Positions 1 through 7,471 of a DNA stretch of 64,000 nt are shown piece after piece. The position numbers and the translations under genes were made by a program. Position 1 is the stretch's first letter, and the number at the start of each line of letters is the position of its first letter. The stretch covers positions 80,850 to 144,849 of the forward strand of contig JAFWLF010000107.1 in assembly GCA_017511185.1 (NCBI GenBank), written 5' to 3'. Origin of the DNA: RGIG5612 sp017511185 (lineage in GTDB: Bacteria > Bacillota > Clostridia > Lachnospirales > Lachnospiraceae). The notes beneath the pieces were generated by a model. That model saw only the letters and a list, made by a program, of their open reading frames with translations. It was not told the DNA's origin and made no database searches.

Positions 1-1
1 C

Positions 2-337
2 GAGAACAGTATCATCATGTCTCAGCATCGTCTGGATATCTGCTTGAGAAAACTGGAAAGAGCAAAAGCTCTGGTTCCGAAGATGAAAGCAAAAGATTTC
101 CACGATCTGCTTGACTGCCATGAGGCAGAAGCTATGGTTCTCTCCTGTGAGATGCACCTGAAAGCTGCTTCCATGAGACATGAGTCCAGAGGATGGTTCT
201 TAAGAGAAGACTATCCGCAGATGGATAATGACAACTGGCTGAAATGGATCATTGTTCAGAATGACAATGGCGAGATGAAACTCACCACAGAAGACGTTCC
301 GATCGAGAAATATCCGGTACAGCCGCTGAAATTCTAA
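2..337 (+). CDS. C-terminal end of a fumarate-reductase/AprA-type flavoprotein (5' truncated by window edge)
   Basis: Only the last 111 codons are inside the window; the frame is open to the left edge, so the start lies outside. The visible part is the helical C-terminal domain typical of fumarate reductase, succinate dehydrogenase and adenylylsulfate reductase flavoproteins: a long amphipathic helix with a K/R/E-rich stretch, then a segment containing SRGWFLREDYPQMDNDNW, which resembles the conserved Arg-containing loop (R..DYP..D...W) of that superfamily. The FAD- and substrate-binding domains are not visible, so the substrate cannot be named. Its neighbours are an ene-reductase-like gene and a PhlG-type hydrolase, so a reductase for an unsaturated aromatic intermediate is possible (inference). 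A stable hairpin separates it from the next gene. Confidence 0.7.
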   Translation, partial: ENSIIMSQHRLDICLRKLERAKALVPKMKAKDFHDLLDCHEAEAMVLSCEMHLKAASMRHESRGWFLREDYPQMDNDNWLKWIIVQNDNGEMKLTTEDVPIEKYPVQPLKF

Positions 338-361
338 TTTCAAACAATTCAACAGAATTTG

Positions 362-395
362 TTGGGTGACGCGGGAGTGATCCCGCGTTACCCAA
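362..395 (+). other. Intercistronic 15-bp hairpin with GNRA-type loop
   Basis: Bases 362-376 pair with 381-395 (15 pairs, one G-T wobble) around a GTGA tetraloop. A-rich sequence, not a T-tract, follows, so this is unlikely to be an intrinsic terminator on the + strand. It sits between the flavoprotein stop and the ribosome binding site of the next gene, where such hairpins usually protect or separate transcript segments with different abundance. Confidence 0.75.
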
Positions 396-424
396 TAAAT
401 ATAAAAAAAAGGAGAAAACGAAAA

Positions 425-1396
425 ATGGGAAACAAAGTATGTGAAACATTAGGCATTGAATATCCTGTTATTTCCGGCGCAATGGCATGGACTTCCATGG
501 CTCCATTGGTAGGTGCTGTTTCTGCAGCAGGCGGACTCGGAACATTAGGAAGCGGATTTATGCCGAAGGAAATCATTTTAGGACAGATGGATGCAGTTCG
601 TAAGATGACTGACAAACCATTTGCTGCAAACCTTTTCCTGGATCCAAGCCCGATGCTGGAAGTTGGCGTTTCCGCAATTCTGGAAGGAAAACCGGCAGTT
701 GCTTATATCGACAGCCTGAACCTTCTTCAGTATGACTTCACAAAAGAGTACTATGACAAATTCCACGAGGCTGGAATCAAAGTCGTAGCAAAGATCAACT
801 ATCTGGAAGATGCTCTCGTAGCTGCAAAAGCAGGTGCTGATGTCATCATCACCAAGGGATTTGAAGGCGGCGGCCATGTAACAAAGGTCAGCGCTCGTGT
901 CCTTCTGGCAGAGGTTGTTGAAGCTAATTTAGGCATTCCGATCGTTGCTTCCGGCGGTATTGCAACCCCGAGACAGGCAGCTGGTCTTACCGTTCAGGGT
1001 GCTGATGGTATTGAAATGGGTACTGCATTCATGGCTACTCAGGAATGCCCGATCCATCCGAACTGCAAACAGGCTATCGTTGACGCAATTGATAGAGATA
1101 TCGTTGCATGCGGACAGTCTACAGGAGAGCCAAGCTGGCAGATCACCAACCCACTTGCTCAGAAAATGCTCAAGATCGAAGCAGATCTTCCATGGGATGA
1201 GGCAAAAGCTAAGATTCAGGAAATGTCAATGGGTTCCCTTCGTGCTGCAGCAATGGAAGGTGACAGAGAAAAAGGCGCTGTACTTGCAGGACAGGTTGTC
1301 GGCCTGATTCATGACATCCCTCCAGTAGCAGACAGAATCGTAAAATTCTGTGACGAGTGGGCAGAACTCCTGAAGAAGGATTATTCTTTATTCTAA
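425..1396 (+). CDS. FabK / nitronate monooxygenase-like FMN-dependent ene-reductase
   Basis: A 323-residue TIM-barrel flavoprotein. The ATG at 425 is chosen because AAGGAG lies just upstream; an in-frame ATG at 359 falls inside the hairpin and would add an implausible basic leader. Visible family features are the N-terminal GAMAW segment (about 18-22), EGGGH at 147-151 (aligned with the EAGGH phosphate/FMN region of FabK), ASGGIA at 175-180 and GADGIEMGTAF at 192-202. FabK reduces enoyl-ACP with NADH, and relatives oxidise nitronates. Here no fatty-acid genes are near; the next gene is a PhlG/phloretin-hydrolase-like enzyme. A role in reducing the C-ring double bond of flavones or flavonols before ring fission is therefore plausible (inference). 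Codon choice favours GCT and CTT-type codons, as in highly expressed neighbours. Confidence 0.8.
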   Translation: MGNKVCETLGIEYPVISGAMAWTSMAPLVGAVSAAGGLGTLGSGFMPKEIILGQMDAVRKMTDKPFAANLFLDPSPMLEVGVSAILEGKPAVAYIDSLNLLQYDFTKEYYDKFHEAGIKVVAKINYLEDALVAAKAGADVIITKGFEGGGHVTKVSARVLLAEVVEANLGIPIVASGGIATPRQAAGLTVQGADGIEMGTAFMATQECPIHPNCKQAIVDAIDRDIVACGQSTGEPSWQITNPLAQKMLKIEADLPWDEAKAKIQEMSMGSLRAAAMEGDREKGAVLAGQVVGLIHDIPPVADRIVKFCDEWAELLKKDYSLF

Positions 1397-1488
1397 AATT
1401 CTAAAAAGATTTTAATTTTTCTCACGGAGAAGAGTATTGATTAATAAGGAAGTAAGCATAAAAATACTGAAATAAAGCAAAGTCAAGG

Positions 1489-1536
1489 CCGGAATATGGC
1501 CGCGTTGATTAATACAGCGGCCGTATTACCGGTTTT
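1489..1536 (+). terminator. Rho-independent terminator after the ene-reductase gene
   Basis: Bases 1489-1503 (CCGGAATATGGCCGC) pair with 1517-1532 with one bulged T and one wobble, followed by TTTT. The rest of the 1397-1689 gap holds a TATAAT box at 1633-1638 that could serve the next gene, and a small TCACTT/AAGTGA inverted repeat (1656-1672) just before its ribosome binding site. I see no small gene there. Confidence 0.7.
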
Positions 1537-1689
1537 GGCGTTTTTCCTTAAAAATCCGTCAAGTGTCATTCCGTAGAAATTTTAAATCAGTTTTTGGTAA
1601 TTTTTTTTATAGTAATTTTGCACAAATTGCTCTATAATCACACTTGATATTCATTTCACTTTTAACAAGTGACGGAGGATAATAAATAC

Positions 1690-2496
1690 ATGGGTATCGA
1701 AATTACAGAAGAATTGAAGAATCACCCGTTGTATAAATATTATGAACTGCCGATCAAGCCAGTCCCGGAGGATGTGGCTGCTAAGATTATGTCACTTAAA
1801 TATGACAATGAAGATGGTCTTAATATCGCAGATATCAACAGAATGTTTGACGACGGATATCTTCCGTGTGAGTTTGGCCTGTTCAAGTGCCCGGATGGCG
1901 GATCCATTATGGCAAACCTGACAGATATGCCTGGTGTTACACCGGAAATGTTTGACTGGTGGTTTGCATGGCATGGACTGGACACCTTCCGTTATGTGAT
2001 CTGGGATAAAGATGATCACTATTACTGCCAAAGCCAGAGCGTTGAGAAAAACCTGGATTCCAGTCTTTCTATGAAGGAACGTTATTGGGACACCTGGCAT
2101 GATATCAAAGAGGCACTTGCTGACGGACAGCCGGCAGTTCCGGTCAAGCTTCATTTTGTTCATCCTACAGAAGTAGGATTTGATCCGGAAAAATTAAAAG
2201 ATTTCAAAGGCACGATCGTCTGCACACCGGCACCGGCCATCATGATCCATTTCCTACGGCCGACAGCAACTGGCAGCGAACTGCGAACCCGTTTCTATAT
2301 GGGTTACATGAACGGTCCTGATGGCAAACCGGTTCCAATGCCGGAAGGCGCAGGCCCGCAGATGCCGGATGAGATCAAAGAAATGATGGGACGTTCCATG
2401 CTGATGCACAACGTGAAAGAATTTACCCATCTGGCTGAGATTCTTCCGGACCTTTATAACGAATTTAAGGACAACTTCACGGTTGGTCTTAAATAA
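1690..2496 (+). CDS. PhlG-family C-C hydrolase (phloretin / diacetylphloroglucinol hydrolase-like)
   Basis: A 268-residue cytoplasmic protein. ATG 1690 is preferred over the in-frame GTG at 1669 because GGAGG at 1674-1678 lies between them at normal spacing. The family is recognised by DWWFAWHG (89-96), then FRYVIW and H110, and a C-terminal H240-x3-E244 motif. In Pseudomonas PhlG a zinc ion is held by a His in the first motif, a Glu about 30 residues on, and a C-terminal His-x3-Glu pair; H95, H240 and E244 fit this layout. The family cleaves the carbon-carbon bond between a phloroglucinol ring and an acyl group. E. ramulus and Flavonifractor phloretin hydrolases belong here and give phloroglucinol plus a phenylpropionate. 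A complete phloroglucinol operon at 40.8-46.4 kb supports that product. The true substrate (phloretin, another dihydrochalcone or an acylphloroglucinol) is not determined by sequence. Confidence 0.85.
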   Translation: MGIEITEELKNHPLYKYYELPIKPVPEDVAAKIMSLKYDNEDGLNIADINRMFDDGYLPCEFGLFKCPDGGSIMANLTDMPGVTPEMFDWWFAWHGLDTFRYVIWDKDDHYYCQSQSVEKNLDSSLSMKERYWDTWHDIKEALADGQPAVPVKLHFVHPTEVGFDPEKLKDFKGTIVCTPAPAIMIHFLRPTATGSELRTRFYMGYMNGPDGKPVPMPEGAGPQMPDEIKEMMGRSMLMHNVKEFTHLAEILPDLYNEFKDNFTVGLK

Positions 2497-2547
2497 AAAT
2501 TAGGGTGCTCACTTTACGAGCGAATAAAAAAAGGAGGTATATTTTTA

Positions 2548-4011
2548 ATGGATGTAATGGACACTAAACCAAAAAAAGACTCGTTGTACAATTTTGGCTT
2601 CCGTGGTTGGATCCTTGTCATCTACCAGGCAATTGGATATGCTGTTTACACGGCTTTGACTAACTATCCGTCAAACGTCATGTCCCAGTACTATGGTGGT
2701 GCAACAACATCAACCCTGATGTCGCTGATTGGTACACCGCTTGGATTCGTCATCAACTACTTGATCCTTGCTCCAAACGTAGGTAAAGTTAAGAGCTGGA
2801 AAAAAGTTGCTTTGACCTGCTTTATCATTGGTCTTTGCGCTTCCGTTCTTATCATGATCATTCCACCTGCAGAAGATACAAGCAAGATCAACTGGTTATG
2901 GGCATTTGCATACCTGATCAATAACACATGTATGTCCTACGGCGGATGTTCCTTCACAACGTACATCGTTGGTAACTGGTTCCCGAGGAAGAGAGGTATC
3001 GTTATGGGTATTTCCACAATGGCATTCCCTATCGTTACCGGTATCTGCCTCTCCCTGTTCATGACCGTTTACTACGGAGCACTGGGAAGAACCGGAAGCA
3101 TGGTAAAAGCAAACTTCATCGCTTTCGCTCCATGGTGGGCACTGGCTATCATTGGTATCATCCTCTTCTCGATTTTCATCAAAGACTATCCGGAGATGGT
3201 TGGATGCTATCGTGATAATGACCCGACCTTCACCAAAGAACAGGCTTTGGAAATCATGATGAAGGAGATCGAAAACAGAAGAACTTCCGTTTGGAAACGT
3301 AAAGTTATCTGGGGCTGCCTTGACTGGTACATGATCTCCCTGCCAGCAGGCTGGTTGCTGTCATGCGCTATGGCTTACATGGTACAGGTTATCCCTGTCC
3401 TGTTCTCTTATGGCCCGGCTCTGGATGTTCTGGCTGTTCCGGGATTCGCATTAATGAGCAGTGGTGCTAATGCCGTTCTGTTCGGACTTGCAATCTTCGC
3501 ATTGTTCGGCAGCTGGTACCTGGGTGTCATCGACTCCAAGTATGGTCCAAAGACTGCAATCTTTATTACATCTTTAGTCATGCTTGTATCTGGTATCTTA
3601 GGTATGATCCACAACATCATCTGCACTGTTGCAGCAACCTGGTTACTCGGATTGTTCATGGGTGCAGCTTCGAACTTCGGTCTTTCCGCAGTCGTCCGTT
3701 ACTGGAGAGGTGAAGACTTCCAGGCAGTTATGACTGGTGCTCCTCCGGTTGGTATGGTTATTTCCGCTCCGCTGTCCTACGTTATGGCAGCTCTTGGAAA
3801 AGTTAACTACGACTATGCATTCTTACTGATTGCTATCCTGGCAGTTGTCTGCGCAGTCATGAACAGAATCTTCAATGAGAGACGTCTGTATGACTACGAC
3901 AAGAAACTTCGTATTGCCGCTGGCAAAGAGCCTGACAACGTACTCTATGACCGTATCGGAATGGAGAAACGTCAGAGAGAAGCTATGAAAGCTATGAAAG
4001 CTGCTAAATAA
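2548..4011 (+). CDS. Major facilitator superfamily transporter
   Basis: A 487-residue integral membrane protein with about 12 hydrophobic segments and a basic cytoplasmic loop near the middle (around MMKEIENRRTSVWKRK), as in the MFS oxalate/formate antiporter-like group. NWFPRKRGIVMGI is the family's conserved loop where a transporter has undergone 'G-x-x-x-G-x-x-x-G/RG' packing. A strong AAGGAGGT site precedes ATG 2548. It follows the PhlG-like hydrolase by 51 bases, probably in the same transcript, and two strong terminators follow it. By context it should import a polyphenol or export a phenylpropionate or other aromatic acid product. The C-terminus is a long basic tail ending in repeated KAMKA. 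Confidence 0.82.
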   Translation: MDVMDTKPKKDSLYNFGFRGWILVIYQAIGYAVYTALTNYPSNVMSQYYGGATTSTLMSLIGTPLGFVINYLILAPNVGKVKSWKKVALTCFIIGLCASVLIMIIPPAEDTSKINWLWAFAYLINNTCMSYGGCSFTTYIVGNWFPRKRGIVMGISTMAFPIVTGICLSLFMTVYYGALGRTGSMVKANFIAFAPWWALAIIGIILFSIFIKDYPEMVGCYRDNDPTFTKEQALEIMMKEIENRRTSVWKRKVIWGCLDWYMISLPAGWLLSCAMAYMVQVIPVLFSYGPALDVLAVPGFALMSSGANAVLFGLAIFALFGSWYLGVIDSKYGPKTAIFITSLVMLVSGILGMIHNIICTVAATWLLGLFMGAASNFGLSAVVRYWRGEDFQAVMTGAPPVGMVISAPLSYVMAALGKVNYDYAFLLIAILAVVCAVMNRIFNERRLYDYDKKLRIAAGKEPDNVLYDRIGMEKRQREAMKAMKAAK

Positions 4012-4039
4012 AAATTCCATCTAAATTGATCCAATTTTT

Positions 4040-4073
4040 CTCGCCTCTGTGTAACAACAGAGGCGAGTTTTTT
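4040..4073 (+). terminator. Rho-independent terminator after MFS gene
   Basis: A perfect 11-bp stem (CTCGCCTCTGT, 4040-4050, with 4057-4067), a six-base loop and TTTTTT. Confidence 0.93.
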
Positions 4074-4092
4074 GGGCGAAAGGAGCTTTGCA

Positions 4093-4151
4093 AAAAGAGA
4101 CACGAGGCCATGCGCGTGCTTGCACGGACGCATGGCCCCGTGCCTCTTTTT
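4093..4151. terminator. Second, very long bidirectional terminator-like hairpin
   Basis: Bases 4093-4114 pair with 4129-4150 (22 positions, two mismatches), and the loop contains a further CGTGC/GCACG helix. The stem starts with AAAAGAG and ends with CTCTTTTT, so it could act on both strands. It directly follows the first terminator and precedes the GGAAACG repeat cluster. Confidence 0.75.
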
Positions 4152-4157
4152 ATAAAG

Positions 4158-4426
4158 CGGAAACGTACAGCGAGCGTCAGCGAGCTGCATTTCCGGCAAA
4201 GCTCCTTTCGCTTAATATGGTCCGGAAACGGACAGCGAGCGTCAGCGAGCTGCGCTCCGATATCATAAAAAAATTAATACAATGTTACGACAAGTTTCCG
4301 TAGTTGATAATTATTATATAAAGCGGAAACGGACAGTGAGCGTCAGCGAGCTGCATTTCCGGAAAAATCTTTTCGCTTAATATGGGCCGGAAACGGACAG
4401 CGAGCGTCAGCGAGCCGCGTTTCCGG
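4158..4426. repeat. Four copies of a palindromic interspersed repeat (GGAAACG-GACAG-CGAGCGTCAGCGAGC-TTTCCGG)
   Basis: Copies lie at about 4158-4196, 4222-4259, 4324-4362 and 4387-4426. Each starts CGGAAACG(G/T)ACAG, has the core GAGCGTCAGCGAGC and ends (T)TTCCGG or a degenerate form, so its ends are complementary (CCGGAAA/TTTCCGG) and the unit can fold. Copies 1-2 and 3-4 form two pairs, each joined by a segment ending TTTCGCTTAATATGG, so the cluster looks like a duplicated two-unit module. GGAGCTTTGC near 4082 and GCAAAGCTCC near 4196 form an outer inverted repeat. The 4012-4564 gap thus holds terminators and repeats, and no gene that I can support. Confidence 0.85.
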
Positions 4427-4434
4427 TAAAGCTC

Positions 4435-4467
4435 CTGAATGACCTCATTTATATTTTTAGCTATTGT
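4435..4467 (+). promoter_or_regulatory. CTGAATGACCTCAT - N12 - CTATTGT shared upstream element, copy 1
   Basis: The 14-base word at 4435-4448 and the CTATTGT at 4461-4467 recur at 5597-5610 and 5622-5628 with nearly equal spacing, upstream of the next gene. The TTGT part could be a -35 element, placing the 14-base word where an activator would bind. Two copies only, so this is suggestive. Confidence 0.4.
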
Positions 4468-4564
4468 TTTAAAGGCAAAAAGAGTATGATTTATATATAT
4501 GTATGCAGAACATTTCTAATCAGTCTTTTATTTTTTTAAAATTCAATATATAGGAGGATAGGGT

Positions 4565-5587
4565 ATGTCTAAGTTAACAGAAAAAGAAAACTTTATGATG
4601 ATGTTTGACGACAAGATTCCGGAGTGGATTCCTCGTCTCATCCTGGCACCAGTCAAAGATCTGGAAGAAGTACCTGCTACAGCAGGCATTGGTCCGGGCT
4701 TTTTAATGGGTGCGAGAATGAAACCACCACACAAAGACATCTGGGGTGTAGAGTATATCACCACCAAAGAAGCAGCTGGAGCTATGATCCCGAAAACATG
4801 GGATTTTATTCTGGAAGATGTAACAAAATGGCGTGACGTTATCAAAGCACCATCTTTGGAAGGATTCGACTGGGAACAGCTTTGCAAGCAGGATATTGAA
4901 AGATTCAAAGTTGACAGAAATCAGACCGCACTTTCCATGAATGTCAGTGGCGGATACTTCCAATTATTAATGGCCTTTATGGGATTCACAGAAGGTCTTT
5001 GCGCATTATTTGATGAGCCGGAAGCATGCCATGAGCTCTTTGAGTATCTGTCGGATTTTTACTGTACGATCATTGAGAACACCATCGATTACTATAAACC
5101 GGACATCTTTAATATTACTGATGACACTGCAGCATGGGGCAATCCATTCGTATCATTGGATATGTTCCGTGAGTACTTCCTGCCTTTATATGACAGAGAA
5201 GCAAAATTTGCACGGGACAGAGGAATTCCAATTTCCTATCATAACTGCGGAAAGTGCGAGATCTTCATGGAAGATATGTATAACATCGGCGTACGTTCCT
5301 GGAATCCTGCACAGATCTGCAATGACCTGGACGGCATTCAGGAAAAATACGGCAACAGCCTGATCCTGAACGGATGCTGGGATGTGGAGAAAGTCACAAA
5401 TCCTAACATGAGTGATGATGACATTTATGAATATCTGCTGGATATTGCAAATAAGAGAGCAAAGAATGGCGGATTCTGCTTCCTGGCAACGATCCTGATT
5501 CCAGAAGGAGAAGCAGAGAGAATGAATCATGTAAACGATGTCGTAAATAAGAGTATCATCAAGATCGGACACGAATTTTACAAATAA
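4565..5587 (+). CDS. Uroporphyrinogen-decarboxylase-fold (MtaA/MtbA-type) methyltransferase-like protein
   Basis: 340 residues, UroD-like TIM barrel. ATG 4565 follows TAGGAGGA. The segment SYHNCGKC gives H226-x-C228, and C305 lies in GGFCF; MtaA-type cobalamin:CoM methyltransferases bind zinc through H-x-C plus a distal Cys at a similar distance. True HemE residues (N-terminal RPPVW-type motif) are not seen. The family moves methyl groups between corrinoid proteins and thiol, tetrahydrofolate or other acceptors, and many homologues in anaerobes act in O-demethylation. No corrinoid protein is adjacent, but a RACE-type activator lies at 57.3 kb and cobalamin salvage at 33-40 kb. A role in demethylating methoxylated polyphenols is inference. 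Confidence 0.72.
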   Translation: MSKLTEKENFMMMFDDKIPEWIPRLILAPVKDLEEVPATAGIGPGFLMGARMKPPHKDIWGVEYITTKEAAGAMIPKTWDFILEDVTKWRDVIKAPSLEGFDWEQLCKQDIERFKVDRNQTALSMNVSGGYFQLLMAFMGFTEGLCALFDEPEACHELFEYLSDFYCTIIENTIDYYKPDIFNITDDTAAWGNPFVSLDMFREYFLPLYDREAKFARDRGIPISYHNCGKCEIFMEDMYNIGVRSWNPAQICNDLDGIQEKYGNSLILNGCWDVEKVTNPNMSDDDIYEYLLDIANKRAKNGGFCFLATILIPEGEAERMNHVNDVVNKSIIKIGHEFYK

Positions 5588-5596
5588 AAAACAGGT

Positions 5597-5628
5597 CTGA
5601 ATGACCTCATAGCATTATCGACTATTGT
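5597..5628 (+). promoter_or_regulatory. CTGAATGACCTCAT - N11 - CTATTGT shared upstream element, copy 2
   Basis: Second copy of the element at 4435-4467. TTGTAT at 5625-5630 and TATCAT 17 bases downstream could form a promoter for the esterase, although both overlap a terminator-like stem, so only one role may be real. Confidence 0.35.
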
Positions 5629-5684
5629 ATCATCTCATTCTTTGATGTATCATCAATACAGAAGAAGAATGAGATGATTTTTCT
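5629..5684 (+). terminator. Terminator after the MtaA-like gene
   Basis: A perfect 14-bp stem (ATCATCTCATTCTT, 5629-5642, with 5665-5678), a 22-base loop and a following TTTTCTTT run. Confidence 0.75.
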
Positions 5685-5763
5685 TTGGGGGAATTTTTTA
5701 AAAAGGCAATTGTTACAGGGCAAAAGTCCTGTCCATTTTGCTTGGAGAAAGGAGACTTATTTT

Positions 5764-7284
5764 ATGATCAAGAAAGCGACAGTTGAAGGCGGAGTCGTGG
5801 TTGGAGCACCAGCTGCGGATCCAAGAATTTTCAGTTTCAAAGGTATTCCATTTGCAGCACCGCCAGTCGGAGAAAACCGTTGGCGCGCACCACAGCCTGT
5901 CATCCCTTGGGAAGGCGAAAAAGAGTGCTACATCTTTAAACCAATTTCCATGCAGCATATTCCAGGTCTGGATCAGAACAATATCTATTCCCGTGAGTGG
6001 AATGTGGATCCAACCATCGTGATGGATGAAGACTGCCTGTACTTAAATGTCTGGACACCAGCAAAAACACCAGATGAAAAACTTCCTGTTTATGTATGGT
6101 ATTTCGGCGGCGGCCTGCAGGAAGGCAACCCGGCCGAAATGGAATTTGACGGGGAACGTCTTGCAAGAAGAGGCATCGTTGTAGTTACCGTTAACTACAG
6201 ACTGAATGTATTCGGATTCCTGGCACATCCGGAATTGACAAAAGAAGCACCGGAAGCACCAACCAACTTCGGACATTTGGATCAGCAGGCAGGAACCCGT
6301 TGGGTCAAGAGAAACATTGCAGCATTCGGCGGAGATCCGGATAACATCACCATTGGTGGACAATCTGCAGGCGGTGGCAGCGTTCTTTCTCAGTTGATCT
6401 CTCCACAAAATGAAGGTCTGTTCCAGAAAGCTATCGTTCTCTCAGGTATCATGTATGGCGTATATCCATCCATGTTTGGAGGCAAGAACTTAGAAGAAGC
6501 AGAGAAATTCGGCGAGGAATTCTTTGATATCCTTGGCGTCAAGACTTTGGAAGAGGCAAGAGCACTGGATGCTTTCTATATCAGAGATAAACTGGTTGAG
6601 AACCCACGCTTCTTTGGAACCGTAGTAGATGGAAAATTCTCACTCGGCAGCCATGAGAAGCAGATCATGCAGGGCAAATACTGGCATATGCCTCTGTTGT
6701 TCAGCCGTACATCTACCGAGTTCATGAGCAGCATGAACTCCGAGACCATGGAGCAGTTTAAGGCAGACGCAAAAGAAAGATTTGCAGACTACTATGATGA
6801 ATTCATGAAACTTTGCGGCGAAGATGATCTGGAGAAAGCAAATGCAGCATCCACATTGTCAGGTATTGAGCTTGGAGCACGTGCAGTTCAGAAGAGAAAA
6901 GAAGAATTGGGAATTGACGATCCGGTCTACTACGATGTATTCGATCCATCAATCCCAGGCTGGGATGATCCAAAGACATTCCATTCTTCCGACCTTTGGT
7001 TCTGGTTTGAAACACTGGCTAAATGCTGGAGACCATTCAAGGGATTCCACTTTGATCTTGCCCGCCATATGTGCAACTATATGGCTAATTTCGTCAAGAC
7101 TGGTGATCCGAACGGCGATGATGCTGACGGAACTCCAATGCCAAGATGGGAGCCACTGAAGAGTGATGCACCTAAGGCAATGTGGTTCAGAGATACTGGA
7201 GCAGAATGTATCGATGATAAGCCGTCACCAATCGTTGATCTTGTACTGAGAAGATTCCTGGATAAAAATAAAATCGAAAAATAA
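5764..7284 (+). CDS. Type-B carboxylesterase (para-nitrobenzyl esterase family)
   Basis: 506 residues, alpha/beta hydrolase with no signal peptide. ATG 5764 is chosen because AAAGGAGA precedes it; the in-frame ATG at 5674 lies inside the terminator region. The type-B signature EDCLYLNVW is at 89-97 and the nucleophile elbow GGQSAGG gives S201. The oxyanion-hole motif, usually HGGG, reads YFGGG (113-117), so the His is replaced by Phe. The catalytic acid probably lies in SRTSTEF near residue 325. The family hydrolyses carboxylic esters of small hydrophobic alcohols and phenols. In this neighbourhood it may remove acyl or galloyl-like groups from plant phenolics (inference). A clear terminator follows. 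Confidence 0.85.
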   Translation: MIKKATVEGGVVVGAPAADPRIFSFKGIPFAAPPVGENRWRAPQPVIPWEGEKECYIFKPISMQHIPGLDQNNIYSREWNVDPTIVMDEDCLYLNVWTPAKTPDEKLPVYVWYFGGGLQEGNPAEMEFDGERLARRGIVVVTVNYRLNVFGFLAHPELTKEAPEAPTNFGHLDQQAGTRWVKRNIAAFGGDPDNITIGGQSAGGGSVLSQLISPQNEGLFQKAIVLSGIMYGVYPSMFGGKNLEEAEKFGEEFFDILGVKTLEEARALDAFYIRDKLVENPRFFGTVVDGKFSLGSHEKQIMQGKYWHMPLLFSRTSTEFMSSMNSETMEQFKADAKERFADYYDEFMKLCGEDDLEKANAASTLSGIELGARAVQKRKEELGIDDPVYYDVFDPSIPGWDDPKTFHSSDLWFWFETLAKCWRPFKGFHFDLARHMCNYMANFVKTGDPNGDDADGTPMPRWEPLKSDAPKAMWFRDTGAECIDDKPSPIVDLVLRRFLDKNKIEK

Positions 7285-7318
7285 GTATCAGTTGATTGAA
7301 ACAAACAGGAATAAACTC

Positions 7319-7354
7319 AAAGAATGCCCTGAATTATCAGGGCATTCTTTTTTT
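7319..7354 (+). terminator. Rho-independent terminator after esterase
   Basis: A perfect 14-bp stem (AAAGAATGCCCTGA, 7319-7332, with 7337-7350), a four-base loop and a T run to 7354. Confidence 0.95.
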
Positions 7355-7374
7355 AATTGTACTTAGCAAATACA

Positions 7375-7418
7375 TTGACGTAATTGAATACAAACGGTAT
7401 ACTTTTTGGTATACCAAA
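7375..7418 (+). promoter_or_regulatory. Sigma-A promoter with overlapping palindromic operator for the transhydroxylase operon
   Basis: TTGACG (7375-7380), a 17-base spacer and TATACT (7398-7403). A perfect 14-bp palindrome TTTGGTATACCAAA lies at 7405-7418, just at the expected start point, and a second GGTATAC half covers the -10 (7396-7402). Binding there would block transcription, so a repressor released by an aromatic inducer is the simplest reading (inference). No regulator gene is in the window near this site. Confidence 0.75.
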
Positions 7419-7471
7419 CATGAAATAATAGGCTAAGTGTGTCTTATTTTAAGAAAGGAAGGAAATTGTAA

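Noticed and set aside
359..424. Upstream ATG at 359 as start of the ene-reductase
   Set aside because: It begins inside the hairpin, lacks a ribosome site, and adds a basic stretch absent from the family; ATG 425 has AAGGAG.
4158..4426. Possible CRISPR array from four similar units
   Set aside because: Spacings are unequal (about 25-65 bases), the units are themselves palindromic and imperfect, and linkers are repeated rather than unique. No cas genes are near.
4565..5587. HemE (true uroporphyrinogen decarboxylase)
   Set aside because: HemE N-terminal Arg/Asp residues are missing and H-x-C-G zinc residues of the MtaA group are present; no haem genes are adjacent.
5674..5763. Upstream ATG at 5674 for the esterase
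   Set aside because: It lies in the right arm of the terminator hairpin and has no ribosome site, while ATG 5764 has one.
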